Of a stretch of DNA of 64,000 nucleotides, positions 9,301 through 16,844 are shown in pieces. The notes under the pieces were generated by a model. It had not been told where the DNA came from, searched no databases, and was given only the letters and a program-made list of their open reading frames with translations. Both the position numbers and the translations under genes were made by a program. Each line of letters opens with the position of its first letter. Positions within the stretch are counted from its first letter, which is position 1. The stretch is from contig JAEEON010000060.1 of the NCBI GenBank assembly GCA_016284305.1, positions 1-64,000 of the forward strand, given 5' to 3'. Source of the DNA: Bacteroidales bacterium (GTDB lineage Bacteria > Bacteroidota > Bacteroidia > Bacteroidales > F082).

Positions 9301-11512
9301 GGGTATCAATGGTGGTACCATCCATTCATCCTTCGCCGTTACTACCCTTAAGGGTGGCCAAAGCATGGGTGGCTTGGTTGGCATCAACAATGGAGACCTT
9401 ATCAATGCCTATAGTGCTGCTGAAATCAGCGGCGGTAATGCTATGGCAGGCCTCGTTTCCACGAACAATGGTCGCGTGGAAAACTGCTATAATGCTACCA
9501 ACGCTGAAGTTGCCTTTGCTTCCAAGAACAATGGTGCTATTAAGTATTGTTATACCGCTGAAGTCGAAGAGGGCGATCCCACATACGTGAAGTTGGCAGC
9601 CGACGATGCCACCCTCGAGAATCATGGTACTTACGGTGCTGTGTTTGATAGGAAGGCTCTTGGCTACATGTATAGCGACAACAAGGTCACTGCTGAAGGT
9701 AATGGTTATGTAAAGACCACCCATGAATACCTCAACAATCACGCAGTTGTTTGGGATGGTCTGCTGAGCGTTTTGAACCAGTGGGTGGCCGACAACTCGG
9801 GTTATACTGCCTGGAATCGTCCTCTTACTCAAGATCTGAATGGTGACTTGCCCATCCTGGTCTTCCCGAAGGACAACTGCATGGGTAATCTGGCCGCTGA
9901 AGAAGGCAAATTGTTGCGCTATAGCGCTTTCGATGATAGCCATAACGGTCTCGATAACCTATTGGGTACAGTATATAATGGCAAATCTGCTAACATTTAC
10001 CTCTACAACAACGCTACTGGCGTGTTGAACGGCACGGGTAATAACAAGCTCTTCATCCATGAAGATGTCGCCCTGTTGCAAGATGCCTCTAACAATACTC
10101 CTGTCCAAGCTACTGTTGGCGTCACATTCGACAACTCGTACAAGAATGCTACTGACTATTGGGGACAGTCATTGAAGTATGATTGGCACTTCTTCTCAAC
10201 GCCGCTGGCTGATGCTCCGATGGGCATTGAGTACAACAGCAATGAGCAAAACTGGTGGGTGACCGATGATCAAGGTCAGGTGTCCGAGGTCAGTGGTAGT
10301 TACATGCCCGATGGCGTGGACAACGTCAGCCACTGGGATTTCTACACCTACTACGAACCTCAGTACCACTGGATTAACTTCAAGCGTAACAGCTTGAGCC
10401 ACCATCACTACGACGAGCCTCACGACCCGATCAGCTATACCAACGAGACGGAACTCGTTCCTGGCAAGGGCTATATGGCTGCCATCGACCAAGATACTTA
10501 TGTAAGCAACACAGGTACCTTGAATGGCAAGGAGGACATCAGCATGACCTTGACGCTCTCCGGCGAACTGCCTGAAGAGGAAGAACCGACCAAAGACTGG
10601 GGCTTTAACCTGTTAGGTAACCCATACCAAGCTTACCTTGATATGGAAAGCTTCCTCACCACCAATGGCCTGTCTTCCTACTGGGTCTATATCGCTGAGC
10701 AGAATAAGTATGTCGCAGGTAATGTTGAAGCCTCTGAGAACGACGCTATACCTTCAGCTACGCTGCATCCACATCAGGCCTTCTTCGTATGGACGGGTAC
10801 CAATAACAAGAAAGTGGACTTCAAGTATAGTATGGCTAAGGATACACCTAATGAGTATTCGTACTTCCGTGGCAATAAGGTCAACTACCCGTTGGTGAAC
10901 CTGTTCGCAGTCGATGAAAAGGGTCAGCGTGATTTGGCTGTCATCGAATTCAACCGTCCTCAAACAGGTGGATCAAGAAAGATGCGTGCTATGGACAACA
11001 GCGACTTTAGGCTGTCGGCACATCTCGACAATACCGACTATTGCATCTTGTTCGCAGAAGAAAGTGTTGAACGTATCCCAGTGCATTTTGTTACGAAGAA
11101 TGAAGGAACCTTCACACTCAACTGGAAGATGATGCACGGCAACTTCAGCAACTTGTTCCTGGTGGACAACAAGACCGGTGTCCGTACCGACATGCTGCGC
11201 AATGATTCCTACACCTTCAGTGCCACTGCTGACGACTATGCATCGCGCTTCTACATCACCTACCGTGTGACTGGCGTCGATGACTATACCATCAGCGACG
11301 GCGAAGAATTTGCCTTCTTCGACGGCAGCGAATGGATCATCAATGGCGAAGGCTACCTCCAAGTGATCGACATGACTGGTCGCGTGCTGCAAGCCCAACA
11401 GCTGAGCGGCAACCAAAGCCGTGTCCACATCAACAACGTCGCCGCTGGCGTGTATGTGCTGCAATTGAACAACGGTACTAAGAACATGACCCAAAAGATC
11501 GTCATCAGATAA
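353..11512 (+). CDS. Giant secreted T9SS surface protein (about 3,719 aa): signal peptide, chitobiase-like Ig modules, GG-V-x-G-x-VYGGG repeats, cleaved-adhesin-like module, GLUG-like repeats, type A CTD
   Basis: Continuous ORF 323-11512 (323 is TTG; ATG at 353 or 374 is more likely). Signal peptide AFAAAILLALFTQFAHAQ; C-terminus GEGYLQVIDMTGRVLQAQQLSGNQSRVHINNVAAGVYVLQLNNGTKNMTQKIVIR is a T9SS sorting domain. Confidence 0.9.
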   Translation: MNKTTNTMSMNRQKKKRQPIVAFAAAILLALFTQFAHAQQHNILMKDGTFTIQRSSGTINFYDSHGPSQQTNYWETWYSHNENYTYVFKPAVNGDKIKVTFKGFNAYAERTPDDPVGVPIGTWVLRLNDDVLNIYDGNGAVDANLIASLTGNSGTEFSVMSSGAITFKFTSNGQYREEGWYAEVELIQGQGQNPAAMAPQTPIIQRSTCSDAAVIIPTTLGAKIYYTIDGNDPVVGDPLTGAMEYVYNPENPQLIPFPETIDPAFHVKAVSTLADGTDLSDVAWTVFTEDDRVPIPDADDELAHTTITRVEGTNTIVMTPAGRPAGLNDTYQVRYTMSTNGTEPADPTYNNSTVYTGPITATVNGTIFKAKTFAVSCSNQFSEQTYRLVVDGIYAATPVIDFTAMTIEAKEGGTTFDILYTLDGSDPSISGTTITGTFSNGTVDLSSLNPALTYGQTVKAIAYKASDNTGTPDASYTPSQVVTAIYVPTDSEGNTQNGVYGGVVLLDDREDHTWAYYSNENSPIKSLNPADVKITYTGYGPNTMTSTSTDNMPAKADFDTEVTSNQVAVNKNEAGNQFIYLKTLEAANEDGSGNYPYTMIANPFQVRPTYQESGSSPTTETIQVVTGTGSNSYAPMYTYYANYGFKSEYIIPTSYFTSAGISNGDLLTSITLYQASTANWTATSLTIRLMNSTTGNYGSNTGFVANNGTVVYSSTSYNSAGQSAHTFQFDTPFEYTGNNLVVQISSGHNGTANQTTWYGISSTSGNRQSYYAHYSSNTATNYTNDGRQRFLPNTTFAVQKNSSSNNNYRGFYAWRVKSLGGGLTITGKNVGDIIYPDETIEFVTENAEGNEVEFEALWAKAWVNSSSASERATNSGDYKNAYERNFKVVTSLTTYDYPVTISSIYPDGSGTVASVSRTSNYSCSNDVKLENMTLSMANYYLDGNNHSLHIGRGVANGNSNVAASVRGNTTSNFTLRVESGRYTNIYGFYGTTSSTAFIANIILGSDYDRATNTNTKLTVTGAAQVGKNAAYLSSSSTKVNVTVLSGTFGSTSDNTELYMGFENATTAAQAKRKLEVYGGNLQGGIAGGIEGGNITATTEVLKMRIRGGIIGQYLYGSGQYSAAYGTRKTIITGGTFNAWIAGGCYGTDNNNGGGQTYGNTYMYFGGDANQSNTTGLFGGGYGSNATGDNKYTVQKSFVVVADEAQIAGNVYGGGNNGYNTSDAEVWVLGGGKNTLTVSGSVYGGANQARSEATTTVTMENGTVNGSVYGGANSSGAVAQLATVNVNGGTVKGSVYGGGKGSGTTMSNNTKVTVTDGTININIYGGGEEGAVSGNTIVSFEGGSVTDIYGAGKGSSSQRANVAQGTTVNVKGGLVNGAVYGGGENGTVAYAAGGASSNYGSTVNISGGEVKGDVFGGGKLGTTQGKTTVNISGTWDGTIIRENVFAGAYGEQGSIFVAGLKTLNISGGRIYGSVYGGSRNANDGNTLNATGGTDATSVTNISGGRIDQHVYAAGYYGSTKGSVYAFIGISAINDAPNHSKTAGFNYDKGSILIGGSVWAGGDWGVFTGTFGAPTISGNSNIYINGEGYSTDGNDQSATNYMNIQGSIFGSGSSCDAGEGERTLILSNYGADVANSGSDSDVNPFAYASRQVNSIQRFHNVIFDNAKVGFLGQGKINSLNTTEKYSLYEIDQNVYLANGSTMVVNVPASQIYSFHNVTCPDTYASSPTFTPVAYNGLGATGGATDNKVRVNGGSYIEIKYVPEENGGSGGDEPSGEGETLTYDFEDGTLQGWTNIDANNDGNVWRHSHDINGVWENPMDDVGHESSYGFVFSESYVNGGSGAVTPNNYLVSPQITLGGNIHFWATDGNDEYGAEHFGVLVSTSSNSNPSDFVLLQEWTLLSKGERTGRNGRALGGTWYEYSVDLSDYTGNGYVAIRHFNCNDQWILCVDDITITIPASTSGDDPVDPEEPTVTYTDAYGELEGFAHMMAGNPNSDATCAYARPKQSKEPGNILPEGASDYFNTSDGGWVSYRASDNDYDIEGNLVSAGNSDQLRYENHYPYMRNNSEYYRIWRHGGNHHHVEAVVSAKAEGNEGQYKTVEVEVQLPSWGALGSYFRFDRTNNAGTNNTLIDYGPDVMTYNGANYSNPLGESTWMYYDDDADSQVIGADASNATVAAAIGSNGILSNPNLNFGLVMVPGQNMSGDKYIINSEADTYLASVEKPFTCTDNTHMPTMKLILTYSDELSANATLEPVHIYLVQCNAEGTITDYIDIELIINTSTEITTGFKTQIYARMDGSANTREMSTATVVLPTFNVAQAGEMAKFYLQKVEFIQNDGVVIQPSDHNNTVTCAETVESTGSYAVNLNIDRFAMTIGAQANPDNTDDWRDATGPQDAVQPSGTYNYNHLTWGQSNNRGVHLGDAKGRNPLSFGFTLYYNSNETAPAKSKMGDMTFTIRVENIEGGDEDDHNARTFTITVEVYRIGPGGNFYVDGVNGQDLNDENRAKFPDKAAKTVNFIFNRLGYMPGDNIIVVNELPISKVTTWDGSAFQNDVKIYRYPGGHKLSAEGASIVGNPDNKPYMGPLVDVTNTLNMKGITMDGMYDEATNPVNGVHNYTLYPTGDAGNCTFNGIAEAPLITVSNGARVNLTNTILQNNYNGSSEIVKAGGAVHVAYEGILAMNVDNRITGNYNANGGGVYVDGSMIVSDYAYVWDNYTEAVSGSKVDPEQNNVMLEKVTEGTFRVVQLGTADSNDSYNALVNTDDGGETQVGVSKTDWDHSYDGYMPVVYAESGSLNYLNDPYDTQSMVVHDGGKFKLERYTSSEYTNSPNYLYWLETWVTAVTSKPEGFNKDQIDTPEELAWAISIVNGENGCTPAPTTGFTLTGDIDMSANIWVPIGNETALYNGTFEGNGHVVTGVKGSISRTDMGMFGRTDTNAKIQNMVVSTSFNTNSDNVGTVVGNMAGGTLSNVEGAGENTSKNNLGTNGGLVGINGGTIHSSFAVTTLKGGQSMGGLVGINNGDLINAYSAAEISGGNAMAGLVSTNNGRVENCYNATNAEVAFASKNNGAIKYCYTAEVEEGDPTYVKLAADDATLENHGTYGAVFDRKALGYMYSDNKVTAEGNGYVKTTHEYLNNHAVVWDGLLSVLNQWVADNSGYTAWNRPLTQDLNGDLPILVFPKDNCMGNLAAEEGKLLRYSAFDDSHNGLDNLLGTVYNGKSANIYLYNNATGVLNGTGNNKLFIHEDVALLQDASNNTPVQATVGVTFDNSYKNATDYWGQSLKYDWHFFSTPLADAPMGIEYNSNEQNWWVTDDQGQVSEVSGSYMPDGVDNVSHWDFYTYYEPQYHWINFKRNSLSHHHYDEPHDPISYTNETELVPGKGYMAAIDQDTYVSNTGTLNGKEDISMTLTLSGELPEEEEPTKDWGFNLLGNPYQAYLDMESFLTTNGLSSYWVYIAEQNKYVAGNVEASENDAIPSATLHPHQAFFVWTGTNNKKVDFKYSMAKDTPNEYSYFRGNKVNYPLVNLFAVDEKGQRDLAVIEFNRPQTGGSRKMRAMDNSDFRLSAHLDNTDYCILFAEESVERIPVHFVTKNEGTFTLNWKMMHGNFSNLFLVDNKTGVRTDMLRNDSYTFSATADDYASRFYITYRVTGVDDYTISDGEEFAFFDGSEWIINGEGYLQVIDMTGRVLQAQQLSGNQSRVHINNVAAGVYVLQLNNGTKNMTQKIVIR
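3960..4800 (+). repeat. Protein-level repeat region, (G)G-x-V-x-G-x-VYGG(G/A) units within the giant surface protein
   Basis: Recurrent VYGGG/VYGGA/IYGGG/VFGGG motifs: NGSVYGGANS, KGSVYGGGKG, NINIYGGGEE, NGAVYGGGEN, KGDVFGGGKL, YGSVYGGSRN. Confidence 0.85.
5680..6215 (+). other. Cleaved-adhesin-like (gingipain adhesin-type) domain within the giant protein
   Basis: LTYDFEDGTLQGWTNIDANNDGNVWRHS...NYLVSPQI...WYEYSVDLSDYTGNGYVAIRHFNCNDQWILCVDDITI is the typical layout of this domain. Confidence 0.7.
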
Positions 11513-11533
11513 TAACAAAAAACACCATATAAA

Positions 11534-11785
11534 ATGAAAAAGAGAATCCTAACCCTAACAGCCGCATTGCTGATGACCATCGGCCCTGCTATCGGTCAGG
11601 TCATCATCACCGATGGCGACGTTAACCATAACCGCGCCGAAAGCGATCCGACGGAGGTCACTGTCATGGTCCCCGCAGAGGGTGCCTATTATGACCAATG
11701 GAAGCATGCTCCTCTCGGTGAGGGCGTGCTGCTGCTGGCAGCTATGGGCGCCGCCTACCTGCTTGGTAAACGCAAGAAAAAGTAG
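11534..11785 (+). CDS. Small secreted protein with signal peptide and C-terminal PLGEG - hydrophobic - KRKKK sorting-signal-like tail
   Basis: MKKRILTLTAALLMTIGPAIGQ...APLGEGVLLLAAMGAAYLLGKRKKK; starts 21 nt after the giant gene; followed by a terminator. Confidence 0.75.
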   Translation: MKKRILTLTAALLMTIGPAIGQVIITDGDVNHNRAESDPTEVTVMVPAEGAYYDQWKHAPLGEGVLLLAAMGAAYLLGKRKKK

Positions 11786-11810
11786 TTATTATTCAACGTA
11801 TTATTGCTCT

Positions 11811-11836
11811 AACCCCGCCTCTTGGCGGGGTTTTTT
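11811..11836 (+). terminator. Rho-independent terminator
   Basis: AACCCCGCC-TCTT-GGCGGGGTT followed by TTTT. Confidence 0.9.
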
Positions 11837-11882
11837 CATATTATTATTACACAAAAACCAAAAAAATGAATAGCTTTGCACC

Positions 11883-12290
11883 ATGAAACGTTTTAAAATC
11901 ATATTCTTAATCCTCGGCCTAGGCTTTGCTATGGCCTCATGCGGGCCTACGGATACCCCTATCGACTATGACGTGAACCTCCTCTTCGGCGAATGGGTCG
12001 AAGGAACCGTCCATGACACTTACCTCAACGACGGATCGGGATATACTTGGGACACCGCCGACGATATCACCGAAGACGAAGCCCTGCCTTTCAACTGGAG
12101 CCTAATCCATGATGAACTCCTCATCACCCACGTCCTATGGAACGGAACCATCGTGCCTAAGTCCTATACCGTCACCACCCTCAACGCCAACTACCTCGTC
12201 TATTCCGACGACTACGGCAACACCCACGAATACCGACGCGTCTCTAAAGATCCTGAAACAGAACCAGAAACCGAAGATGACCCATCATGA
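11883..12290 (+). CDS. Small lipoprotein, lipocalin-like
   Basis: MKRFKIIFLILGLGFAMASCGP lipobox; ATGA overlap with the next gene. Confidence 0.7.
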   Translation: MKRFKIIFLILGLGFAMASCGPTDTPIDYDVNLLFGEWVEGTVHDTYLNDGSGYTWDTADDITEDEALPFNWSLIHDELLITHVLWNGTIVPKSYTVTTLNANYLVYSDDYGNTHEYRRVSKDPETEPETEDDPS

Positions 12291-15200
12291 AAAAGGCACT
12301 CAAAATCACCGGCATCACCCTGGGCTGTCTCCTCGGCCTCGTCATCATTGCGGCCATCATCGCCCTCACCACTGTGACCTCGCCGAAACGACTTACGAAA
12401 CTGGTCAAAAAATATGTGCCCCAGGTTGTCAACTTCGACATGAGCCTCCAACAGGCTAACCTTACCCTTAAGACCTTCCCCGACGTGGGCCTCGAAATCG
12501 ATGACGTGGTCATCTATAGTCCCATGGACGGTTTTACCGATACCCTCGCCAGTGTGGAGAAACTCATCCTCTCGGCCAACGCCAAGAAATTCATCAAAAA
12601 TGACGAGATCGTCGTCAACCGCTGTATCCTCGACAACGCTACCGTCAACCTCTTCACCGACGCCCAAGGCAAAAGCAATCTCGACATCTTTGCCTCAGAA
12701 AACCCCGATACCACAAATCAACCGTTCAACTATACCCTCGACCTTCAACAGGTACAACTCAACAACGCTACCATCACCTATATCGACCAGTCTTCCAACC
12801 TCAATGCCCAAGCCTCAGGCCTCGACCTTAATGTTCAAGGAAACCTCAAGGACCAGCTGATCAATGCCAACGTAAAGAATAGCATAACCAAGCTGTCTTT
12901 TTCCACTCCTCAACTCTCTACCTCCCTCGCTGACCTTAACCTCCTGTTCGATGGTACGATCAACGACTTTAATGACATCGATGGAAACCTCCATGTCGCC
13001 ACCCCCGACATCAGCCTCAACGCAGGCTACCCTGTGCTTGACCACGACAAGATCGACATTACCTTGCCCGTCAATCTGAGCCTCAAACCCATGAACGCCC
13101 ATCTCAACGATTCCAAGATTGCCCTCAATGATTACCTCATTCACCTTCAGGGCAATGCAGCGATGGCCGAAAATGGCGACACCGATATCGACCTGGCTTT
13201 CAACACCAACACACTCGACATCGAAGACGTGATGAGCTATCTCCCCGAAAATGTTGCCAAAAGCCTCAACGGAATCAATTTCAAAGGGAAAATCGAGCTC
13301 ACTGATGGCTTTGTGAAAGGCGTTTTCAACGACAGCCTCATGCCCCTCATCACTGCCAAGGTTAAAGCCTCCGACGCTACAGTGCGTATCCCACAGATGC
13401 CTTATCCCTTCACCAAAGTGGAACTCAACACCCTCCTGCACCTCGACCTCAACGATAGCATCAACGCCCGTGATGTCAACCTCAGCGCTATGATGAACAA
13501 GTCGAAGGTCAACGTTACCGGACAACTGAACGACTTGGCCGACAACATGGCTCTCGACCTTAAACTCAAGTCGGACCTCCTCATGACCGACCTGAAGGGT
13601 TTCCTCCCCAAGAACACCAAACTTAACGGTCGCGCCAACGTGAACATGAATCTCAAAAGCACCCTCGACGACTTCCTTTCCACCGTCACCGACTTTAAGT
13701 TCAACAACCGACTTCGTGCCGACGCCACCATCAGCCTGAACGACTTTGGCTTCGACATGGATTCCATACACGCCCGTGCGCCGAAGTTGAATGTCGATCT
13801 GACTCTTCCTGCATCTAGGAAGGAAAAAGGTCGCACAGGGGCTTATATTGGCCTGAAAACGGACAATCTCGACTTTAATATGGGGCAAGCGATGCGCGCT
13901 GACCTTGATGGCCTTCAACTGACGGCTATCGCTGACCATCTCAATGGTGCCATAGAACAGATGGCCGCCCAAGCGGAACTTAATCTGGCGAGCCTTGACT
14001 TCGTTTACGATACCATCCATGTCAATGCCACCAACCCCGTCATCGGACTCGAGACGACCCCTTCGAAAAACAAGAACCTCAACCTGAGAGCCTCCTTCAA
14101 CGGCAATAATATCAATGCCTTGGCTGGATCGAGTTATGTGCTGAATACTAACTCGCTGAAGATGAGCGCCTCAGCTAACGAGAATAAAGCTAAAACCGAC
14201 TTCCTCAACCGTTGGAATCCTACCGCTGACTTCACGCTTAACAGCGCTGAGCTGCAGCTGGCAGGCCTCGATGAGAAGATCATCATCCCCACGATCGACT
14301 TCCTGTTTAACTCGCATGAGCTGGGCTTCAAGAAAGGCACTGTCAAAATCGGCAAGTCCGATATGACTCTTGAAGGTAACGTCATCGGCATCAACAAATG
14401 GATTGAAGATCAGAACAATTTGATGAAAGCTGATTTTCAACTAACATCCAACTATTTGGATATCAATGAGATAATGGATCTTACCTCGGGTATGGGTGTC
14501 AAGAGCGAGCCAGCTGAAGAAGAGATGGTGTCGAAAGACGACAACCCATTCATGGTGCCGGAAGGCATCGACTTCAACTTTGGCATACGGGCCAAGAAGG
14601 CGTTGTACGGCAACTTTGACCTCAACAACCTGGGAGGAACAGCGACAATCAAAGACGGTACCTTGCTGCTGCGCGAAATCGGTTTCACTAACGAGGCAGC
14701 GGAGATGCAACTCACGGCCATGTATCAGTCGCCACGCAAGAACCACCTCTTCCTCGGTCTCGACTTCCACCTGCTCAATGTGCAGATCTACGACCTTCTG
14801 CATATGATTCCTGAGATTGATACCATCGTTCCGATGCTGAAGACTTTCGACGGTGCGGCAGAGTTCCATATCGCGGCGCAAACCAACCTGAAGTCGAACT
14901 ACGAACCCAAGATGTCAACCTTGCGTGCCTCAGCCGACATCGAAGGTGCCAACCTGCGGGTGAAAGATATCGTCACCTTTACCAAGATCACCGATATGCT
15001 GAAGGTGAGCACCGATGGTGAATACCGGATTGACAGTCTCGACATGCAAATGACGGCCTTCCGCGACGAGGTCGATCTGTGGCCTTTCCAGATTGCAGTA
15101 GGCAAGTTCAAGGCTACCGTTGACGGACATTACAACCTCAACACCATTGGAGAGTACCACATCTCCGTCACCGACTCACCTTTGCCGACGCGTCTGGGCC

Positions 15201-15355
15201 TCAAGATCTCTGGTCCGCTCAACAACCTCAGCTTTAGTCTCGAGTCATGCAAATACCCGCATCTCTATCGTCCCGAACGTCGTAGCGACACCGAGCAGAT
15301 GGTCATGGACTTGAAAAAAATGATTGCGGCCAAACTTAAAGAGAACGTGCTTTAA
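12287..15355 (+). CDS. AsmA family protein (outer-membrane biogenesis-like)
   Basis: 1,022 aa, N-terminal TM segment, AsmA-like N-terminus (PKRLTKLVKKYVPQVVNFDMSLQQANLTLKTFPDVGLEIDDV) and C-terminus (SVTDSPLPTRLGLKISGPLNNLSFSLESCKY). Confidence 0.85.
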   Translation: MKKALKITGITLGCLLGLVIIAAIIALTTVTSPKRLTKLVKKYVPQVVNFDMSLQQANLTLKTFPDVGLEIDDVVIYSPMDGFTDTLASVEKLILSANAKKFIKNDEIVVNRCILDNATVNLFTDAQGKSNLDIFASENPDTTNQPFNYTLDLQQVQLNNATITYIDQSSNLNAQASGLDLNVQGNLKDQLINANVKNSITKLSFSTPQLSTSLADLNLLFDGTINDFNDIDGNLHVATPDISLNAGYPVLDHDKIDITLPVNLSLKPMNAHLNDSKIALNDYLIHLQGNAAMAENGDTDIDLAFNTNTLDIEDVMSYLPENVAKSLNGINFKGKIELTDGFVKGVFNDSLMPLITAKVKASDATVRIPQMPYPFTKVELNTLLHLDLNDSINARDVNLSAMMNKSKVNVTGQLNDLADNMALDLKLKSDLLMTDLKGFLPKNTKLNGRANVNMNLKSTLDDFLSTVTDFKFNNRLRADATISLNDFGFDMDSIHARAPKLNVDLTLPASRKEKGRTGAYIGLKTDNLDFNMGQAMRADLDGLQLTAIADHLNGAIEQMAAQAELNLASLDFVYDTIHVNATNPVIGLETTPSKNKNLNLRASFNGNNINALAGSSYVLNTNSLKMSASANENKAKTDFLNRWNPTADFTLNSAELQLAGLDEKIIIPTIDFLFNSHELGFKKGTVKIGKSDMTLEGNVIGINKWIEDQNNLMKADFQLTSNYLDINEIMDLTSGMGVKSEPAEEEMVSKDDNPFMVPEGIDFNFGIRAKKALYGNFDLNNLGGTATIKDGTLLLREIGFTNEAAEMQLTAMYQSPRKNHLFLGLDFHLLNVQIYDLLHMIPEIDTIVPMLKTFDGAAEFHIAAQTNLKSNYEPKMSTLRASADIEGANLRVKDIVTFTKITDMLKVSTDGEYRIDSLDMQMTAFRDEVDLWPFQIAVGKFKATVDGHYNLNTIGEYHISVTDSPLPTRLGLKISGPLNNLSFSLESCKYPHLYRPERRSDTEQMVMDLKKMIAAKLKENVL

Positions 15356-16841
15356 AAATGTCGTTCTTGTCTTTGGGTTTCTCTTCTTCTCGCCAATTAA
15401 AACCCTCCAAGTAGCGATCGTTTTCCTTGAGGTCTTTCTCAGGATAAAGCGTCTCGTCAATGCTCTTGAAGTATTTGACCAAATCGATGTTGTTGTCTTT
15501 CATCAGCATCTCCATGTTCTGTGCCGATGCCACGTTGATGCCGATGAGCGATTGGTCGTCTTCACGAAGCCAAGAAATCGTCTTGGCATCGCCAGTCACC
15601 TCTACCCGTTGCAATGCCCCGTCGTCGAAGTGCGATACCATGAGCGCTCCCTTGAATTGGTTATAGCCTTCCACGGAGTCGGCGGCGATGATGAAGGCAT
15701 TCCCGTGTTGCACCACATGGTCGATGTTCCGGTGGACCACCTTGATGTCGATGCTGTCGCCAGTCATCTGGGCATCATCGGCCCACAATACAGGATGGTT
15801 TCGCATCCGGATGGTCGAGTCGGCGGTGAGGTAAGTCATGGTGTCGCACTGGCCCTGCATGTCCGATTTGTAAAACCGTACGTTGCGCCGCCCGATGATC
15901 TTTTCCTCGTCGTTGAGCTCGGTCTTGAAATGGTAAAACATCGTATCGGAGGCGATGTAAAGCGAGTCGCCACCATCGTAATACGTGACATGGGCACTGT
16001 CGGTGGCAAACGAGTAGCCGATTTTCTCCCACACCTCAACGTATTCACCTTGCATGATGACCTTGTAGGCGGTGTCGATCATCTGTACTGTGTTCATGGC
16101 CTTGGCGAAGCCGTGCAATCGGTCGTAGAGCATCGAGTCGGCCCACATCCTTTGGGTCTCGTTATAGATCACGGGGTTCTTGTCGAGATAGGCTAGGTCG
16201 AGCTCGGTGAGGTAATAGCCGTGTTCCCCCTCCATGGTGTTCTCCTCGTTGATGATGGTGGTTGGCCCTTCGAACCACATCTTCTCGATGCGGGTATTGT
16301 AGATGAGGGTGTCGGTAAACATCTGGTATTTCGGGCTGGTGACCTCGACTTTTTGGAAGAAACGGAACTCTTTGAGGTCGTCGCGATAGTAACCCAGCTC
16401 ACTGACCAGCATCTTGTCGCCTCGGGTGGTCACCCCGTGGTGGGGATAGCAGGCCAAGTGCTGGTCGCGGTCATAAGTCATATAGTCGGTTTCGAGCAGG
16501 GTGGAGTCGTCCTTCATCTTCACTTCGTTGAAGAACTCGGCGAAACGCAGGTCGCCGTCGTAGTTCATCGTGGTGCAGTACATGTCGATGCTGTCGTTTA
16601 CGTTGATGTGGACGTTTTGGTAGGCATCGAAACTGTTGCGTTTCTCATAATAATAGGCGCTGTCGCAATAGAAATGCGTCGAGTCGTGACGGATATGCAC
16701 GTTACCGATCAATCGCACCGCATCTGAGCCCGAGGTCTTATGGAATTGGTTGGCATGTTCGATATGGACCAAGGTTCTCTCCTGCGACCATCCTGTCATC
16801 GCAAAAAAAAGTAATAATATGCCCAGCCAATAACCTTTCAA
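15336..16841 (-). CDS. OstA/LptA-like organic solvent tolerance family protein
   Basis: 501 aa, signal peptide, repeated beta units (VRLIGNVHIRHDSTHFYCDSAYYYEKRNSFDAYQNVHINVNDS...); tail-to-tail overlap of 20 bp with the AsmA gene. Confidence 0.8.
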   Translation of the reverse strand: MKGYWLGILLLFFAMTGWSQERTLVHIEHANQFHKTSGSDAVRLIGNVHIRHDSTHFYCDSAYYYEKRNSFDAYQNVHINVNDSIDMYCTTMNYDGDLRFAEFFNEVKMKDDSTLLETDYMTYDRDQHLACYPHHGVTTRGDKMLVSELGYYRDDLKEFRFFQKVEVTSPKYQMFTDTLIYNTRIEKMWFEGPTTIINEENTMEGEHGYYLTELDLAYLDKNPVIYNETQRMWADSMLYDRLHGFAKAMNTVQMIDTAYKVIMQGEYVEVWEKIGYSFATDSAHVTYYDGGDSLYIASDTMFYHFKTELNDEEKIIGRRNVRFYKSDMQGQCDTMTYLTADSTIRMRNHPVLWADDAQMTGDSIDIKVVHRNIDHVVQHGNAFIIAADSVEGYNQFKGALMVSHFDDGALQRVEVTGDAKTISWLREDDQSLIGINVASAQNMEMLMKDNNIDLVKYFKSIDETLYPEKDLKENDRYLEGFNWREEEKPKDKNDIFKARSL

Positions 16842-16844
16842 TTT

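Noticed and set aside
12815-14020. 401-aa minus-strand ORF antisense to the AsmA-like gene
   Set aside because: Codon-bias shadow of a real plus-strand gene; no signal peptide or family motif.
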